Both the position numbers and the translations under genes were made by a program. The notes beneath the pieces were generated by a model. It was not told the DNA's origin. It was given only the letters and a program-made list of their open reading frames with translations, and did not search any database. A DNA stretch of 64,000 nucleotides from Planococcus citri (taxonomy: Eukaryota; Arthropoda; Insecta; Hemiptera; Pseudococcidae), in assembly GCF_950023065.1 (NCBI RefSeq), contig NC_088680.1, positions 39,606,559 to 39,670,558 of the forward strand, in the 5' to 3' direction. Below are positions 37,663-46,666 of the stretch, piece by piece. The number at the start of each line of letters is the position of its first letter. The stretch's first letter is position 1.

Positions 37663-38680
37663 GATGCGATTTTACATATAAATTTCACTTAAAAACACAC
37701 CAGATCCGCTTATTTTCTAACACCGCTTTGGCCTATTGAGAGTAAGGTGCGATCTCGAATGAAAATGTGCGGAGGAAATAACTATTCCCTCATTTACTTG
37801 TAGGAAAAATAAACCAATGAAAATTGTACGATACGATTATTACATTTGGAAATTGAAATTTATTTTTTATTAATTAGGTACCTACTGACCTAATGAAATT
37901 CTGGGCAGTTTATATTTATTTTCATTTATTTATAGACCTACTTGCATAGGTATAGTATGCAGGAAAATTTAAACGTATTTATAAAGTAAAATTAGGTAAG
38001 CATAGGAAACCTCGTATATTTCTTCATTTTTCATTTTACATACCTGTAGCTTGTGAAATTTCATCGAAGCATTTCTTCCACTCCAGTCAATGGCATTGAA
38101 TGCGAGTGGCATATTGTTCATTATATGAAGTTAATACAGGTCTACCTACCTTGAGAGTATAATAATTTTTTCATCGTGAAAATCAGGATGGAAGAGTACA
38201 GCTCAATAAGTACGTATACCTATCTATCTGATAATACCTCAATAATTGTTTTTTCAACTCTTCAAAATGATTTATTTCATAGTTTTGATAGATGTGAAAA
38301 TTCAAATGCCTCAGAGAGTAAATTGAAATGGGATATAATCACTCTGTAATACCTGACGTGCGTTGATAAAATTAGTTGTACCTACGTATGTTTAAAAATT
38401 ATCAAAATTTTTCTCTATCCTAACGCTTTGAAACATGATTTAGACCCCGAATTTTGATCTAACGAAAAAGTCATTCAATCAGCAGAAAAATTTTGGATTC
38501 GTAAACAATTTTTCGAATTACCTATTATAAAATTTGAATTAAAGTGGAACGTCTATATTTTGAAAAATTATACCTAGAGGAAGAACCGTTATCTTATTCT
38601 CATGAAGACAGAGTGTCGCCAGGAGAACAAACTAGGGTTCCATAAGGAATTTTGAGATGGAAAGTTGAAAATCGGTATAC
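37663..38680. other. Spacer between gene D and the retrovirus
   Basis: Upstream DNA of gene D. The whole stretch to about 38350 parallels 24860-25560 upstream of gene C, and partly 55820-56600 upstream of E. No gene recognised. Confidence 0.65.
37805..37822 (-). promoter_or_regulatory. Conserved ATTGG promoter-like motif of gene D
   Basis: Inverted CCAAT box and TTTATTTTTC about 150 bp upstream of the ATG, as in A, B and C. Confidence 0.35.
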
Positions 38681-38684
38681 CTAC

Positions 38685-38853
38685 TGTAGAGGGATACGTG
38701 ACTACGTGAGGTTTAAATAAAAATAAGATAATAAGATATGCACGTAGTTTAGATATACCACCTAATATTTATATGAGCTAGCCATGATAATTGTACAGTT
38801 GAATTAATAAAACAATTGCCGAAACGTATTCGAGTCGTTTTTTTGTTATTACA
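38685..38853 (+). repeat. 5' LTR of the errantivirus
   Basis: 169 bp starting TGTAGAGGGATACGTG and ending GTTATTACA, identical to 46494-46662. It contains an A/T-rich TTTAAATAAAAATAAG promoter-like tract and AATAAA at 38806-38811 as poly(A) signal. Confidence 0.95.
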
Positions 38854-38857
38854 TATG

Positions 38858-38875
38858 TGGCGCCTAGCTACGGGC
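38858..38875 (+). promoter_or_regulatory. Primer binding site
   Basis: TGGCGCCTAGCTACGGGC lies four bases after the LTR. TGG pairs with the CCA end of a tRNA, and TGGCGCC matches the start of lysine-tRNA-type primer sites used by gypsy-like elements. The rest of the match was not checked against a tRNA. Confidence 0.65.
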
Positions 38876-39130
38876 TTGAAAGAAAATCAAGTATTCGCGT
38901 TTGTAGATATGTACGTTTAAATTTCGCGTAGTAAAGAAAAAGTTACACGTAATTATCGTTGGCATAGTACCTAAACATGTTAAAAATGCGCGATTAAGCG
39001 AAAAAAAAAAATAATAATAACTGTACGAAATCGAAAGTGTATAATTGTGACCTGCATTCGCGACAGCCAGTAACGAGTTCAAAACCAAAGCAACATGTCG
39101 AGAATTTAAACAGCAATTGACCAAAGACAA

Positions 39131-39322
39131 CCTATCCAATGAAAAGCGAAACCGAAAAAGAAGCCAGAAAAATTTTCCGAAGATTAATGGGTGAAATTCA
39201 AACCAAATCCGTCAGAGTGTCCAAAGAAAACCTATCCAATGAAAAGCCAAACCAATAAAAAGCCAGAAAAATTCTCCGAAGATTAATGGATGAAATTCAA
39301 ACCAAATTCGTCAGAGTGTCCT
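39131..39322 (+). repeat. 100-bp tandem duplication across the gag start
   Basis: Units at 39131-39230 and 39231-39322 begin CCTATCCAATGAAAAGC and both run through ...GATTAATGG(G/A)TGAAATTCAAACC. The second copy holds the gag start codon. The first copy's equivalent ATG (39187) opens a 23-codon frame that ends at 39256-39258 in the second copy. Confidence 0.85.
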
Positions 39323-40602
39323 GGATTTACGACCTACCAAAAGAAACTATCTCGCAGTTAATCAACCAAAATTTCCCAGAAGAAGAAGTATCCGATGATG
39401 ATTTATTAGAAACCCTCAGGAAGAAATTGGTATCGTTAGTGCGGTTAGAAGTAAATTTAGAATTAGCACTAAAACTACAAAATAAGTATAGTGTAGAACA
39501 TAAGCCACTAGCATTGGAAGGGCTTGACGAGATAAAATTGAGGAGGTTAGAAAGAGGTAAAGAGGAGTTTAAAAAGAGTGAAGAGGAAAAGAAAAAAAAA
39601 GAAGGGGAAGAGAGAAAAATAATTGAAGAACAGAAAAGAATAGCAGAGCAGAAAAAAATTGAACAAGAAGCTGAAAAGAAACGAAAAGAAGAGGAGGAAA
39701 AACTGAAAAGAGAAAATCAAGAAAGTGAAGAAAGTGACGACGAAATGGGTGAAACGAAAATTGAGATTGCTAAGTTCTCAGGAAAAAGTGGAGAATTTGA
39801 TGGGTTTATGAAAAAATTTGAAATTGTGAGCAAAGTAAGAAAATGGTTAGATGCAGAAATGGTATTGAGATTTCCGTTATACCTAGAAGGATATGCCTTT
39901 CAGTACTATATTACAGAGTGTGAAAAAGAAACAGAATTTGAGGCTATCAAGACGAAAATGGAGAACAGATTTAAAGTATCAAAATTAATCAGGGAAGACC
40001 AGTTATTTTCGAGAGAACAAGGAGAGAATGAAGAAGCCATGAAATTCTTAACGGAGATAGCAAGTGAAGGTAAAGAGTTGAAAATGGAGGACAGTGCAAT
40101 CTGTAGAATCGTATTGAGAGGACTGAAGAAAGAAATAATTGAGAAGATAGGTATGTTTGATAATACGTCAATAGAGAAATTGGAAGAGAACATACGACGA
40201 TACGAATATGAGAGTAAAATAATTAGCAAGAAAAAGGATGATTTGTCAGAAAAAGTGAAGCTCCTTGAGGCTGAAATTAAGAAAATGAAAGCAGCAAAGG
40301 AAGACGAAGAACTAATCAAAGAGCTAGGATTGGCTGTTCATGAAAAGAAAGTGTGTGAATGTAGGTGTAATAAGAATGATAAAGGAAATTACTCAGGTGG
40401 AAGACAAGATAACCGTAATTACCAAAGGAATAATAAATATTGCAAGATCTGTAGAAGAAATGGTCACCACACCAACGACTGTTGGTATAATGACAAAAAT
40501 AAAACCCCTATTAACGAAAAAAGAAATGATAATAGGTATTGTGATAATTGTAAAAAACCAGGGCATGAAACTGACAAGTGTTGGTATAAACCAAAAAACT
40601 AG
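39286..40602 (+). CDS. gag: Gag polyprotein of the errantivirus
   Basis: 438 residues. The N-terminal part is followed by a long Lys/Glu-rich coiled-coil stretch (about residues 90-150), then a capsid-like region (about 160-300), then two CCHC zinc knuckles of the form C-x2-C-x4-H-x4-C at the C-terminus (starting CKIC and CDNC), the nucleocapsid signature. It ends with AAA AAC TAG, where AAAAAAC forms the slippery site for pol expression. The start is the ATG at 39286, preceded by a short upstream ORF created by a leader duplication. No frame damage is seen. Confidence 0.95.
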   Translation: MDEIQTKFVRVSWIYDLPKETISQLINQNFPEEEVSDDDLLETLRKKLVSLVRLEVNLELALKLQNKYSVEHKPLALEGLDEIKLRRLERGKEEFKKSEEEKKKKEGEERKIIEEQKRIAEQKKIEQEAEKKRKEEEEKLKRENQESEESDDEMGETKIEIAKFSGKSGEFDGFMKKFEIVSKVRKWLDAEMVLRFPLYLEGYAFQYYITECEKETEFEAIKTKMENRFKVSKLIREDQLFSREQGENEEAMKFLTEIASEGKELKMEDSAICRIVLRGLKKEIIEKIGMFDNTSIEKLEENIRRYEYESKIISKKKDDLSEKVKLLEAEIKKMKAAKEDEELIKELGLAVHEKKVCECRCNKNDKGNYSGGRQDNRNYQRNNKYCKICRRNGHHTNDCWYNDKNKTPINEKRNDNRYCDNCKKPGHETDKCWYKPKN

Positions 40603-43600
40603 GTGAGGGGGAGTCTCGGCTCCCCGACCCCAAAAGTGTAGAAAAACCAGAGCAAATCTTTCTCGTGAAAATTGCAAATTTAAAACTACCAGTACGTATA
40701 AAAATAAACAATAAAGCTATCGAAGGAATTCTTGATACTGGGAGTAATCACACTTTGATCAAATCATCTCTGGTAAATAAAAATGCAGGTCTACAAGAAT
40801 CAAATTTGGGGTTAGTAGGAGCAGGAGAAGAAACGTTAGAGGTAGAGGGAGTAACTAAAATGCAGATTAAAATAGAAGGGAAAGAGTTCGAGGTCAACGC
40901 TCAAGTCATCTCCAATTTATGTGCTGATCTCATCTTAGGAGTGGACTTTATGGAAAAATATGGGACATGTATTGATTTTAAAACTCGTACCATTTCAATA
41001 AACGGAGAATTAATATTTAATATTGACGAGAAATGGTTAAATCAAATAAATCACGAACATGTATGTATTGTGAAAAATCAGCACATAGTTTGCAAGGATG
41101 ACGTGACCATTCCGCCTAATGAAAAAATTGCACTATTAGTAAATACAACTGATGAACAGATAGGGAAAATAACACCACACCAGTACTTTGTAAATAATTC
41201 GGGAATCAAGGTTTCAAGTTCGCATAAAATGAATGACCAGACACACGTAATTTGCTTGAAAAATTATACAAACGTTGCAAAGAAAATCCGAAAAAACCAA
41301 AAAATAGCAACAGTCAGCGAAACAAGCAATAAGAAAGTGAAACCTAGTGTATACAAGAGTGTGTATGATAATGAGGGAAATGAGATATGTATTTCTGACA
41401 AATTAACACCACAACAAAGACAACGAGCTGAAGAGCTAATTAAACGTTACAAACATATATTCACGACAAATCCTCTCAAGTTGAGGAAAGCAAAGGCTGA
41501 TCCATACAAATTGAAGTTGAAAGATGACGAACCAGTCGTGTTAAAAAGCTATAGATTAGCACCAGTAGAAAGAAAGGCGATTAAGAAAATTATCAACGAA
41601 TATATAGAAGCAGGTGTATTGAGACGAAGTACGTCAAATTATGCAACTCCTGCATTTGTGAAAAGGAAAAGTAATGGAGAATATAGACTGATTTGCAACT
41701 ACAAAAAAGTGAACAAAAAATTGATAAAAGATCATAACTCTGTACCTAGGACTGATGATTTATTCATGTGTCTGGGAGGATGCCAATATTTCAACATCAT
41801 GGATTGCTTTCAGGGCTTTTTTCAAATACCATTGGACCCTGAAAGCTGGCACATAACTGCTATCATAGTGGAGAACCAATTATATGAGTTCACTTGTTTG
41901 CCACAGGGACTAGCTAACTCTCCTGCGGCATTTTGCAAAGAAATGAACAGCAAAATGGCTGATATTTTATACGAAGGAACAATCATTTACATGGATGATA
42001 TATGTAGTTATGGTATAGATTTTGAAACTGCTTATGCGAACCTTGAAAAAACTTTACAAAGACTAGAGAAAATGAACATGAAACTTAAAACTACAAAATG
42101 TCGATTTTTTATGGAAGAAGTAGAAATGCTAGGTCATAAAATTTCTCGTAAAGGGATTGAGCCATTAAAAAAGAATGTGGAGGCGGTATTAAACTACCCA
42201 AAGCCAAAAACGGTAAGACAAGTAAGAGGATTCAACCAATTGTGCTCATATTATCGAAAATTTGTAAAGAACTTTTCAAAAATAGCCTTACCATTGACAA
42301 ATTTGACGAGAGGTGATCCAAAAGGGAATGAAAAAGTCGAATGGGGGCCTGATCAGGAAGAGGCATTTCAAGCATTAAAAAAGGCTATCACATCAAAACC
42401 AGTGTTGGAAATTTACCATGAGGACAGAGAAACTATCTTGGAGATAGATGCTTCAAAAGTAGCTATTGGAGCAGTGTTATGTCAGGTGAATGAAAGTGGT
42501 CAGAAAAAACCGATAGCCTATTTTAGTAAAAAGATGCCTGAAAAGAAGAGAGTGGATTGTGCGTACGACCTGGAATTAACAGCGTTAACGGAGTCAGTTA
42601 CACACTTTCGAGAGTATCTGTATGGGAAGAAATTTACGGTACTAACGGATCATGATGCCCTAACACATACGTCAAAAATACAAGAACCATCAAAAAGACT
42701 TGCAAGGATGATCCTCAAACTATCAGAGTATGACTATGAAATCAAACACATTAGTGGTGTAAAAAATAGCGTACCAGACAGCCTATCGAGAGTAGAAATT
42801 GAAGAACATGTAAACAGTGTGAGTGTAGCAAAGAATGTATTGAAAAACCCAGATGTAAAAAATATTATCGAAGAGCAAAAAAATGACAGATTTTGTGTAG
42901 GAATAAAAAATGCTCTAGAAAAGAAGCCAGATAGAAATAAATACTCAAAAGAAGAAATAAAAAAGTTCGATAGGTGGAGTCGAAGGTATGAAATAGAGGA
43001 TGGGTGTCTAAAGTACCGAATTTTTAACCGACAAGAAAAGAAAAAACTAATTGTAATCCCAGAGAATGTGAAGGAAAAGGTTATGCAAGAGGCACACGAC
43101 AGCCTATTAGGAGGTATACACCAGGGAATACAAAAAGCGTATGGGCGAATCAAGAATCTGTACTACTGGAAGAACATGTATACAAACCTAGAAAAATACA
43201 TAAAAACGTGTGTATCATGTCAGATGAGAAAAGAGGAGAAAAAGAAAAACGGATTGATGCAACATGTGAAGATTGAAAAATGCAGAGTGATGGGACATTT
43301 GATGATTGACTTTATAGGCCCAGTTACAAAAAGTGAAGGTAGGGAGTATATTTTGGTAGGTACAGACGTATGCACAAAATTTGGAATAGCGAAACCAGTG
43401 CCAAGGGCAACTGCTGAAAATGTCATCACATTTTTGATGGAAATTGTCACAAGATACGGTTTACCTGAGAAAATTTCAACAGACCGGGGAACACATTTCA
43501 AAAACAAGGACTTAAGCGAAGTATGCGAAAAGTTGGGAATAGAACTTGTGCACAGCACAGCATATAGCCCACAATCACAAGGGTCAGTTGAACGTTTCAA

Positions 43601-44117
43601 TGGCACGCTATGTAGAGCACTTGGCCACTACGTAAACGATGACCAAAATAATTGGGCTAGATACGTACCATACGTAACTTATTCGTATAATACAACGCCT
43701 ATGAGTCAACTAAATGGACTTAGTCCATATTATGTGATGTTTGGGCAAGAACCCAACACCCCATTAAAAAATGGTCTGAAAATTAACAACATTCAAAGAG
43801 AAAACAGAAGAATGAAGGAAATTGAAAAATTACAAAAAATTAGGAACGAAATACCTAAATTAATCTACGAAAGTCAAGAAAAGAATAAAATGTATTACGA
43901 TAGAAAGCATAAATTCGTAGAATTTGAAAAAGGTGATAAAGTATTGATTGAAAATCCATTTAGAGACAAAAAAAAATTCAGTCCAAAATACACAGGTCCG
44001 TATGAAGTCATTCAAAAACTCAGTGACGTAAATTATGTGGTGAAAATTCCTCATAGAGGGGGAGAAAAAGAAGAGATCATACACATTAGGAGGATGAAGG
44101 AGTTTAGGTCAAGATAA
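40590..44117 (+). CDS. pol: Pol polyprotein of the errantivirus (PR-RT-RH-IN)
   Basis: Open from the frameshift site to 44117; there is no ATG at its beginning (the first start-like codon is GTG at 40665), so it is made as a Gag-Pol fusion. Order: aspartic protease with LDTGSN; reverse transcriptase with LPQGLANSP and the YMDD active site; RNase H with ILEIDAS, a YDLELTAL Glu and TDHDAL; integrase with an HHCC zinc region (ending CVSCQ) and DDE residues in MIDFIGP, DRGTHF and GSVERFNG; and a C-terminal GPY module. All catalytic residues that I can place are present, and about 1,150 codons are unbroken. Cleaved by its own protease in related viruses. Confidence 0.95.
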   Translation, partial: TKKLGEGESRLPDPKSVEKPEQIFLVKIANLKLPVRIKINNKAIEGILDTGSNHTLIKSSLVNKNAGLQESNLGLVGAGEETLEVEGVTKMQIKIEGKEFEVNAQVISNLCADLILGVDFMEKYGTCIDFKTRTISINGELIFNIDEKWLNQINHEHVCIVKNQHIVCKDDVTIPPNEKIALLVNTTDEQIGKITPHQYFVNNSGIKVSSSHKMNDQTHVICLKNYTNVAKKIRKNQKIATVSETSNKKVKPSVYKSVYDNEGNEICISDKLTPQQRQRAEELIKRYKHIFTTNPLKLRKAKADPYKLKLKDDEPVVLKSYRLAPVERKAIKKIINEYIEAGVLRRSTSNYATPAFVKRKSNGEYRLICNYKKVNKKLIKDHNSVPRTDDLFMCLGGCQYFNIMDCFQGFFQIPLDPESWHITAIIVENQLYEFTCLPQGLANSPAAFCKEMNSKMADILYEGTIIYMDDICSYGIDFETAYANLEKTLQRLEKMNMKLKTTKCRFFMEEVEMLGHKISRKGIEPLKKNVEAVLNYPKPKTVRQVRGFNQLCSYYRKFVKNFSKIALPLTNLTRGDPKGNEKVEWGPDQEEAFQALKKAITSKPVLEIYHEDRETILEIDASKVAIGAVLCQVNESGQKKPIAYFSKKMPEKKRVDCAYDLELTALTESVTHFREYLYGKKFTVLTDHDALTHTSKIQEPSKRLARMILKLSEYDYEIKHISGVKNSVPDSLSRVEIEEHVNSVSVAKNVLKNPDVKNIIEEQKNDRFCVGIKNALEKKPDRNKYSKEEIKKFDRWSRRYEIEDGCLKYRIFNRQEKKKLIVIPENVKEKVMQEAHDSLLGGIHQGIQKAYGRIKNLYYWKNMYTNLEKYIKTCVSCQMRKEEKKKNGLMQHVKIEKCRVMGHLMIDFIGPVTKSEGREYILVGTDVCTKFGIAKPVPRATAENVITFLMEIVTRYGLPEKISTDRGTHFKNKDLSEVCEKLGIELVHSTAYSPQSQGSVERFNGTLCRALGHYVNDDQNNWARYVPYVTYSYNTTPMSQLNGLSPYYVMFGQEPNTPLKNGLKINNIQRENRRMKEIEKLQKIRNEIPKLIYESQEKNKMYYDRKHKFVEFEKGDKVLIENPFRDKKKFSPKYTGPYEVIQKLSDVNYVVKIPHRGGEKEEIIHIRRMKEFRSR
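40593..40625 (+). promoter_or_regulatory. -1 ribosomal frameshift signal (A AAA AAC plus stem-loop)
   Basis: The heptamer A AAA AAC (40593-40599) is in the gag frame directly before the TAG stop. Eight bases later GGGGAG (40608-40613) pairs with CTCCCC (40620-40625) around a 6-base loop. The pol frame is -1 relative to gag and is open through this site, so slipping one base back fuses gag to pol. Heptamer, spacing and stem match the classical retroviral rule. Confidence 0.9.
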
Positions 44118-44638
44118 AGACAGTCAGGTCAAATAGACAGGAGAGGTAAAAATCCGAGATTGAGAATTGAAAAATTTCAGTTCAATTAGAATAGGTAAGT
44201 TCAATGCCATGGGTGACGGCCGCACCTTAGCTGAGAATTAGATAGGAAAGGTACATGATCGAAATACAAAACAATATAGCAAAGTAAACAAATTGAAGGT
44301 AGAAATGTGTATGGTTATGAAAAAGACACGTAAATCAAAACAATAACAAAAACTGAGAGTAGGAAAATATGTACTACAATATCTATGGAAAACGAATACA
44401 TAAACCATTAATGGTGATAGAGAGCTACGATTAGCAACTCGAAAAGTAATCAATTGTGAAAATTTAATCGTCATAAATTTGTGATTTTAATCGCCATAAA
44501 TTCGTGATAATTATTTGACAAACGAAAAGTGACAAAGTGCTGTGAGTAGCAACTCATATAGTAGTCAAATTGTGAACATTTAATCGTTATAAAGTCGTGA
44601 AATTAATTGTCAAACGAAGAAAAACGTAAAAAAAAATA
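44118..44638 (+). other. pol-env spacer with an imperfect direct repeat
   Basis: About 520 bp with no ORF. A block around 44417-44520 (AGCAACTCG...AATTTAATCG...GACAAACGAA) is repeated imperfectly at about 44545-44620, just ahead of the env start. In known errantiviruses env is made from a spliced subgenomic mRNA, so the acceptor probably lies here; it was not pinned down. Confidence 0.5.
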
Positions 44639-46411
44639 ATGTTCGGGAAAATTATTTTGTGTGCTGGGATCCTACAAGCAGTCCAAGCAATCACTACAGA
44701 GATACATAGTGGATTAGTATTCAAAAAACTCGAAAATGCTGTTCTATATGAATCATCAATTCCAATACTCTATGAGATAGACTACCCAATTCCCAGAAAA
44801 ATAACTGTTCAAACATATCGAAAAAGAACATGCGAGGATCTCACTGGCAATGAAACAGACCTAGGAATGTGTGAAATAATGAAGAAAAACGATGAAATTA
44901 TCAAAGAAATGGACCACTACTTGAACACTGAATTAGCCAGTCAGCAATTTCGACATGAGAGTGGACACCAGCATGAGCGGAGGAAGCGAGGGGTGCAGTT
45001 CTTAGGAGATGCACTAGCATGGTGCTGCAATATAATCACTGAAAAGCAGACGAAACCAATATACCACAATGAAAAAACTTTAACAAAAGGATTTTATCGT
45101 CTCAAAAGCCAAGTCATAGAAGAACATGCAGCTCTATTCAATGTAACAACCCAGATAAACCAGTTTATGATGACCACTGAGCAAAGGACAAAACAGTCAG
45201 GTGAAGTTATGGAATTATTAAAAAATGTTATGGTGAAAGAAAAGGACAAGACTGATAGGGAAATAATTGATTTAATAAGCATTTTAGGGTCTCTATACAG
45301 TATGCTGGAAAATCAGTTTAGCATTAATTTTTTCAAAGAAACAGTAAATCACTGCAAAAAGAACCTAATTCCTCCTGAAATTATCAATAGAAAAACTTTA
45401 AAAAAAGATTTGATCAAATTAAATGAAGAATTGAATAAACTAAATAAAGTAACTGCAATAGAAACACATAATATACTCGAATACTATTCATTACCTATAG
45501 CACAATGTCAATTCTCGGAAAACCACCTAGCCATCCAAATAAAAATCCCAATTAAAAATAATAATCAAATTTGGAACCTATATAATTTTAAAACTATTCC
45601 TTTTACCTATGAAAATAAAGTATGTAAGGTAAATGTAGACGAATTTCTCATAGCTCATGAGGTAAATGAAAATGAGGTAACTAAGGTGAGAAAAGATAAC
45701 TGTGAAAACAATGACTACTGTTATATGAATAGATACGAAATCACAAGTGGGAATGAGGAGTGTGTCAAAGCCATGTTTAAAAAAGTTGAGAAAGGAAAAC
45801 TGAACAAAGTATGCGAGTTTGAATGTGTTGAGAAGGAAGAGACAGTCGTTGCAAAGATAGGACCAAGTGAATATGTGTTATCAAACTATAAGGGGGAGAT
45901 CAAGTTATATAATCCGAGTACGAGAAATCATAAGACTATTATTGGAACGAATGAAGGCAGTTTACGATTGAAAGTTCCGTGCGGATACCAGGTGAGAGAA
46001 CAACTTGAAGGGAGAGAAAGGACGATCATAAGTGAAGAGATACCATGCAACAAAGAGGTATTGGAAGAAGAGAAGATGGTAGTGCCAGTGCAATGGACAA
46101 AATTAGAGGGAGCGAGTGTGGCTATTGAAGGGAGAATAGAATTTGCGAAAATGAATGACATACTAGATAAAAAGTGGAACGAGAGTGTGCCCATTAAATT
46201 TAACAAAGAGATCGAGAGAAGGCTAGGGGATGTAAAAATCGAAGAATACCGGGGAAAAGGGGATTTTCTAGTAATTATACTACTTATATGGAACATCCTC
46301 TTAACCTTGGGTCTACTAGCTACTACAATCATAGGATTTAAATATGTTATGTACATTAAAAATACGCGAATAAAATTAGATACTGCAATTGAAACCCACA
46401 ATAATTTATAA
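44639..46411 (+). CDS. env: Envelope glycoprotein of the errantivirus (F-type)
   Basis: 590 residues. A hydrophobic signal peptide covers about 1-17. A furin-type site ending RRKR lies near residue 118, followed at once by a hydrophobic fusion-peptide-like segment. Then come a heptad-rich region, a Cys-rich membrane-proximal half and one transmembrane segment near residues 540-570 with a short tail. This layout matches the F-like Env proteins shared by insect errantiviruses and baculoviruses. The frame is intact. Whether the virus is infectious cannot be told from sequence. Confidence 0.9.
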   Translation: MFGKIILCAGILQAVQAITTEIHSGLVFKKLENAVLYESSIPILYEIDYPIPRKITVQTYRKRTCEDLTGNETDLGMCEIMKKNDEIIKEMDHYLNTELASQQFRHESGHQHERRKRGVQFLGDALAWCCNIITEKQTKPIYHNEKTLTKGFYRLKSQVIEEHAALFNVTTQINQFMMTTEQRTKQSGEVMELLKNVMVKEKDKTDREIIDLISILGSLYSMLENQFSINFFKETVNHCKKNLIPPEIINRKTLKKDLIKLNEELNKLNKVTAIETHNILEYYSLPIAQCQFSENHLAIQIKIPIKNNNQIWNLYNFKTIPFTYENKVCKVNVDEFLIAHEVNENEVTKVRKDNCENNDYCYMNRYEITSGNEECVKAMFKKVEKGKLNKVCEFECVEKEETVVAKIGPSEYVLSNYKGEIKLYNPSTRNHKTIIGTNEGSLRLKVPCGYQVREQLEGRERTIISEEIPCNKEVLEEEKMVVPVQWTKLEGASVAIEGRIEFAKMNDILDKKWNESVPIKFNKEIERRLGDVKIEEYRGKGDFLVIILLIWNILLTLGLLATTIIGFKYVMYIKNTRIKLDTAIETHNNL

Positions 46412-46475
46412 GAATGTATATAAAATTACTAAAATAGATAGGTTAAGTATACGTAATGCTGTGAGGACACAGCCT

Positions 46476-46493
46476 AAAAAAGTACAGGGAATA
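46476..46493 (+). promoter_or_regulatory. Weak polypurine tract before the 3' LTR
   Basis: AAAAAAGTACAGGGAATA immediately precedes the 3' LTR. It is purine-rich but interrupted; assigned by position as the plus-strand primer. Confidence 0.4.
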
Positions 46494-46662
46494 TGTAGAG
46501 GGATACGTGACTACGTGAGGTTTAAATAAAAATAAGATAATAAGATATGCACGTAGTTTAGATATACCACCTAATATTTATATGAGCTAGCCATGATAAT
46601 TGTACAGTTGAATTAATAAAACAATTGCCGAAACGTATTCGAGTCGTTTTTTTGTTATTACA
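46494..46662 (+). repeat. 3' LTR of the errantivirus
   Basis: Identical to the 5' LTR over its full 169 bp, with AATAAA at 46615-46620. Followed by the target duplication CTAC. Confidence 0.95.
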
Positions 46663-46666
46663 CTAC

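Larger units (their letters stand above)
38685..46662 (+). mobile_element. Complete errantivirus-like endogenous retrovirus (Ty3/gypsy)
   Basis: A 7978-bp provirus with LTRs at both ends, a tRNA primer site, gag, pol and env, flanked by the 4-bp duplication CTAC (38681-38684 and 46663-46666). Domain order PR-RT-RNase H-integrase and an Env with furin-type site place it with insect errantiviruses. The two LTRs are identical over 169 bp and all three ORFs are open, so insertion was recent in evolutionary terms. It lies between genes D and E in the opposite orientation to them. Confidence 0.95.

Noticed and set aside
42734..44084. Antisense ORFs within pol
   Set aside because: They are hydrophobic shadows of A-rich sense codons in a strongly supported pol frame.
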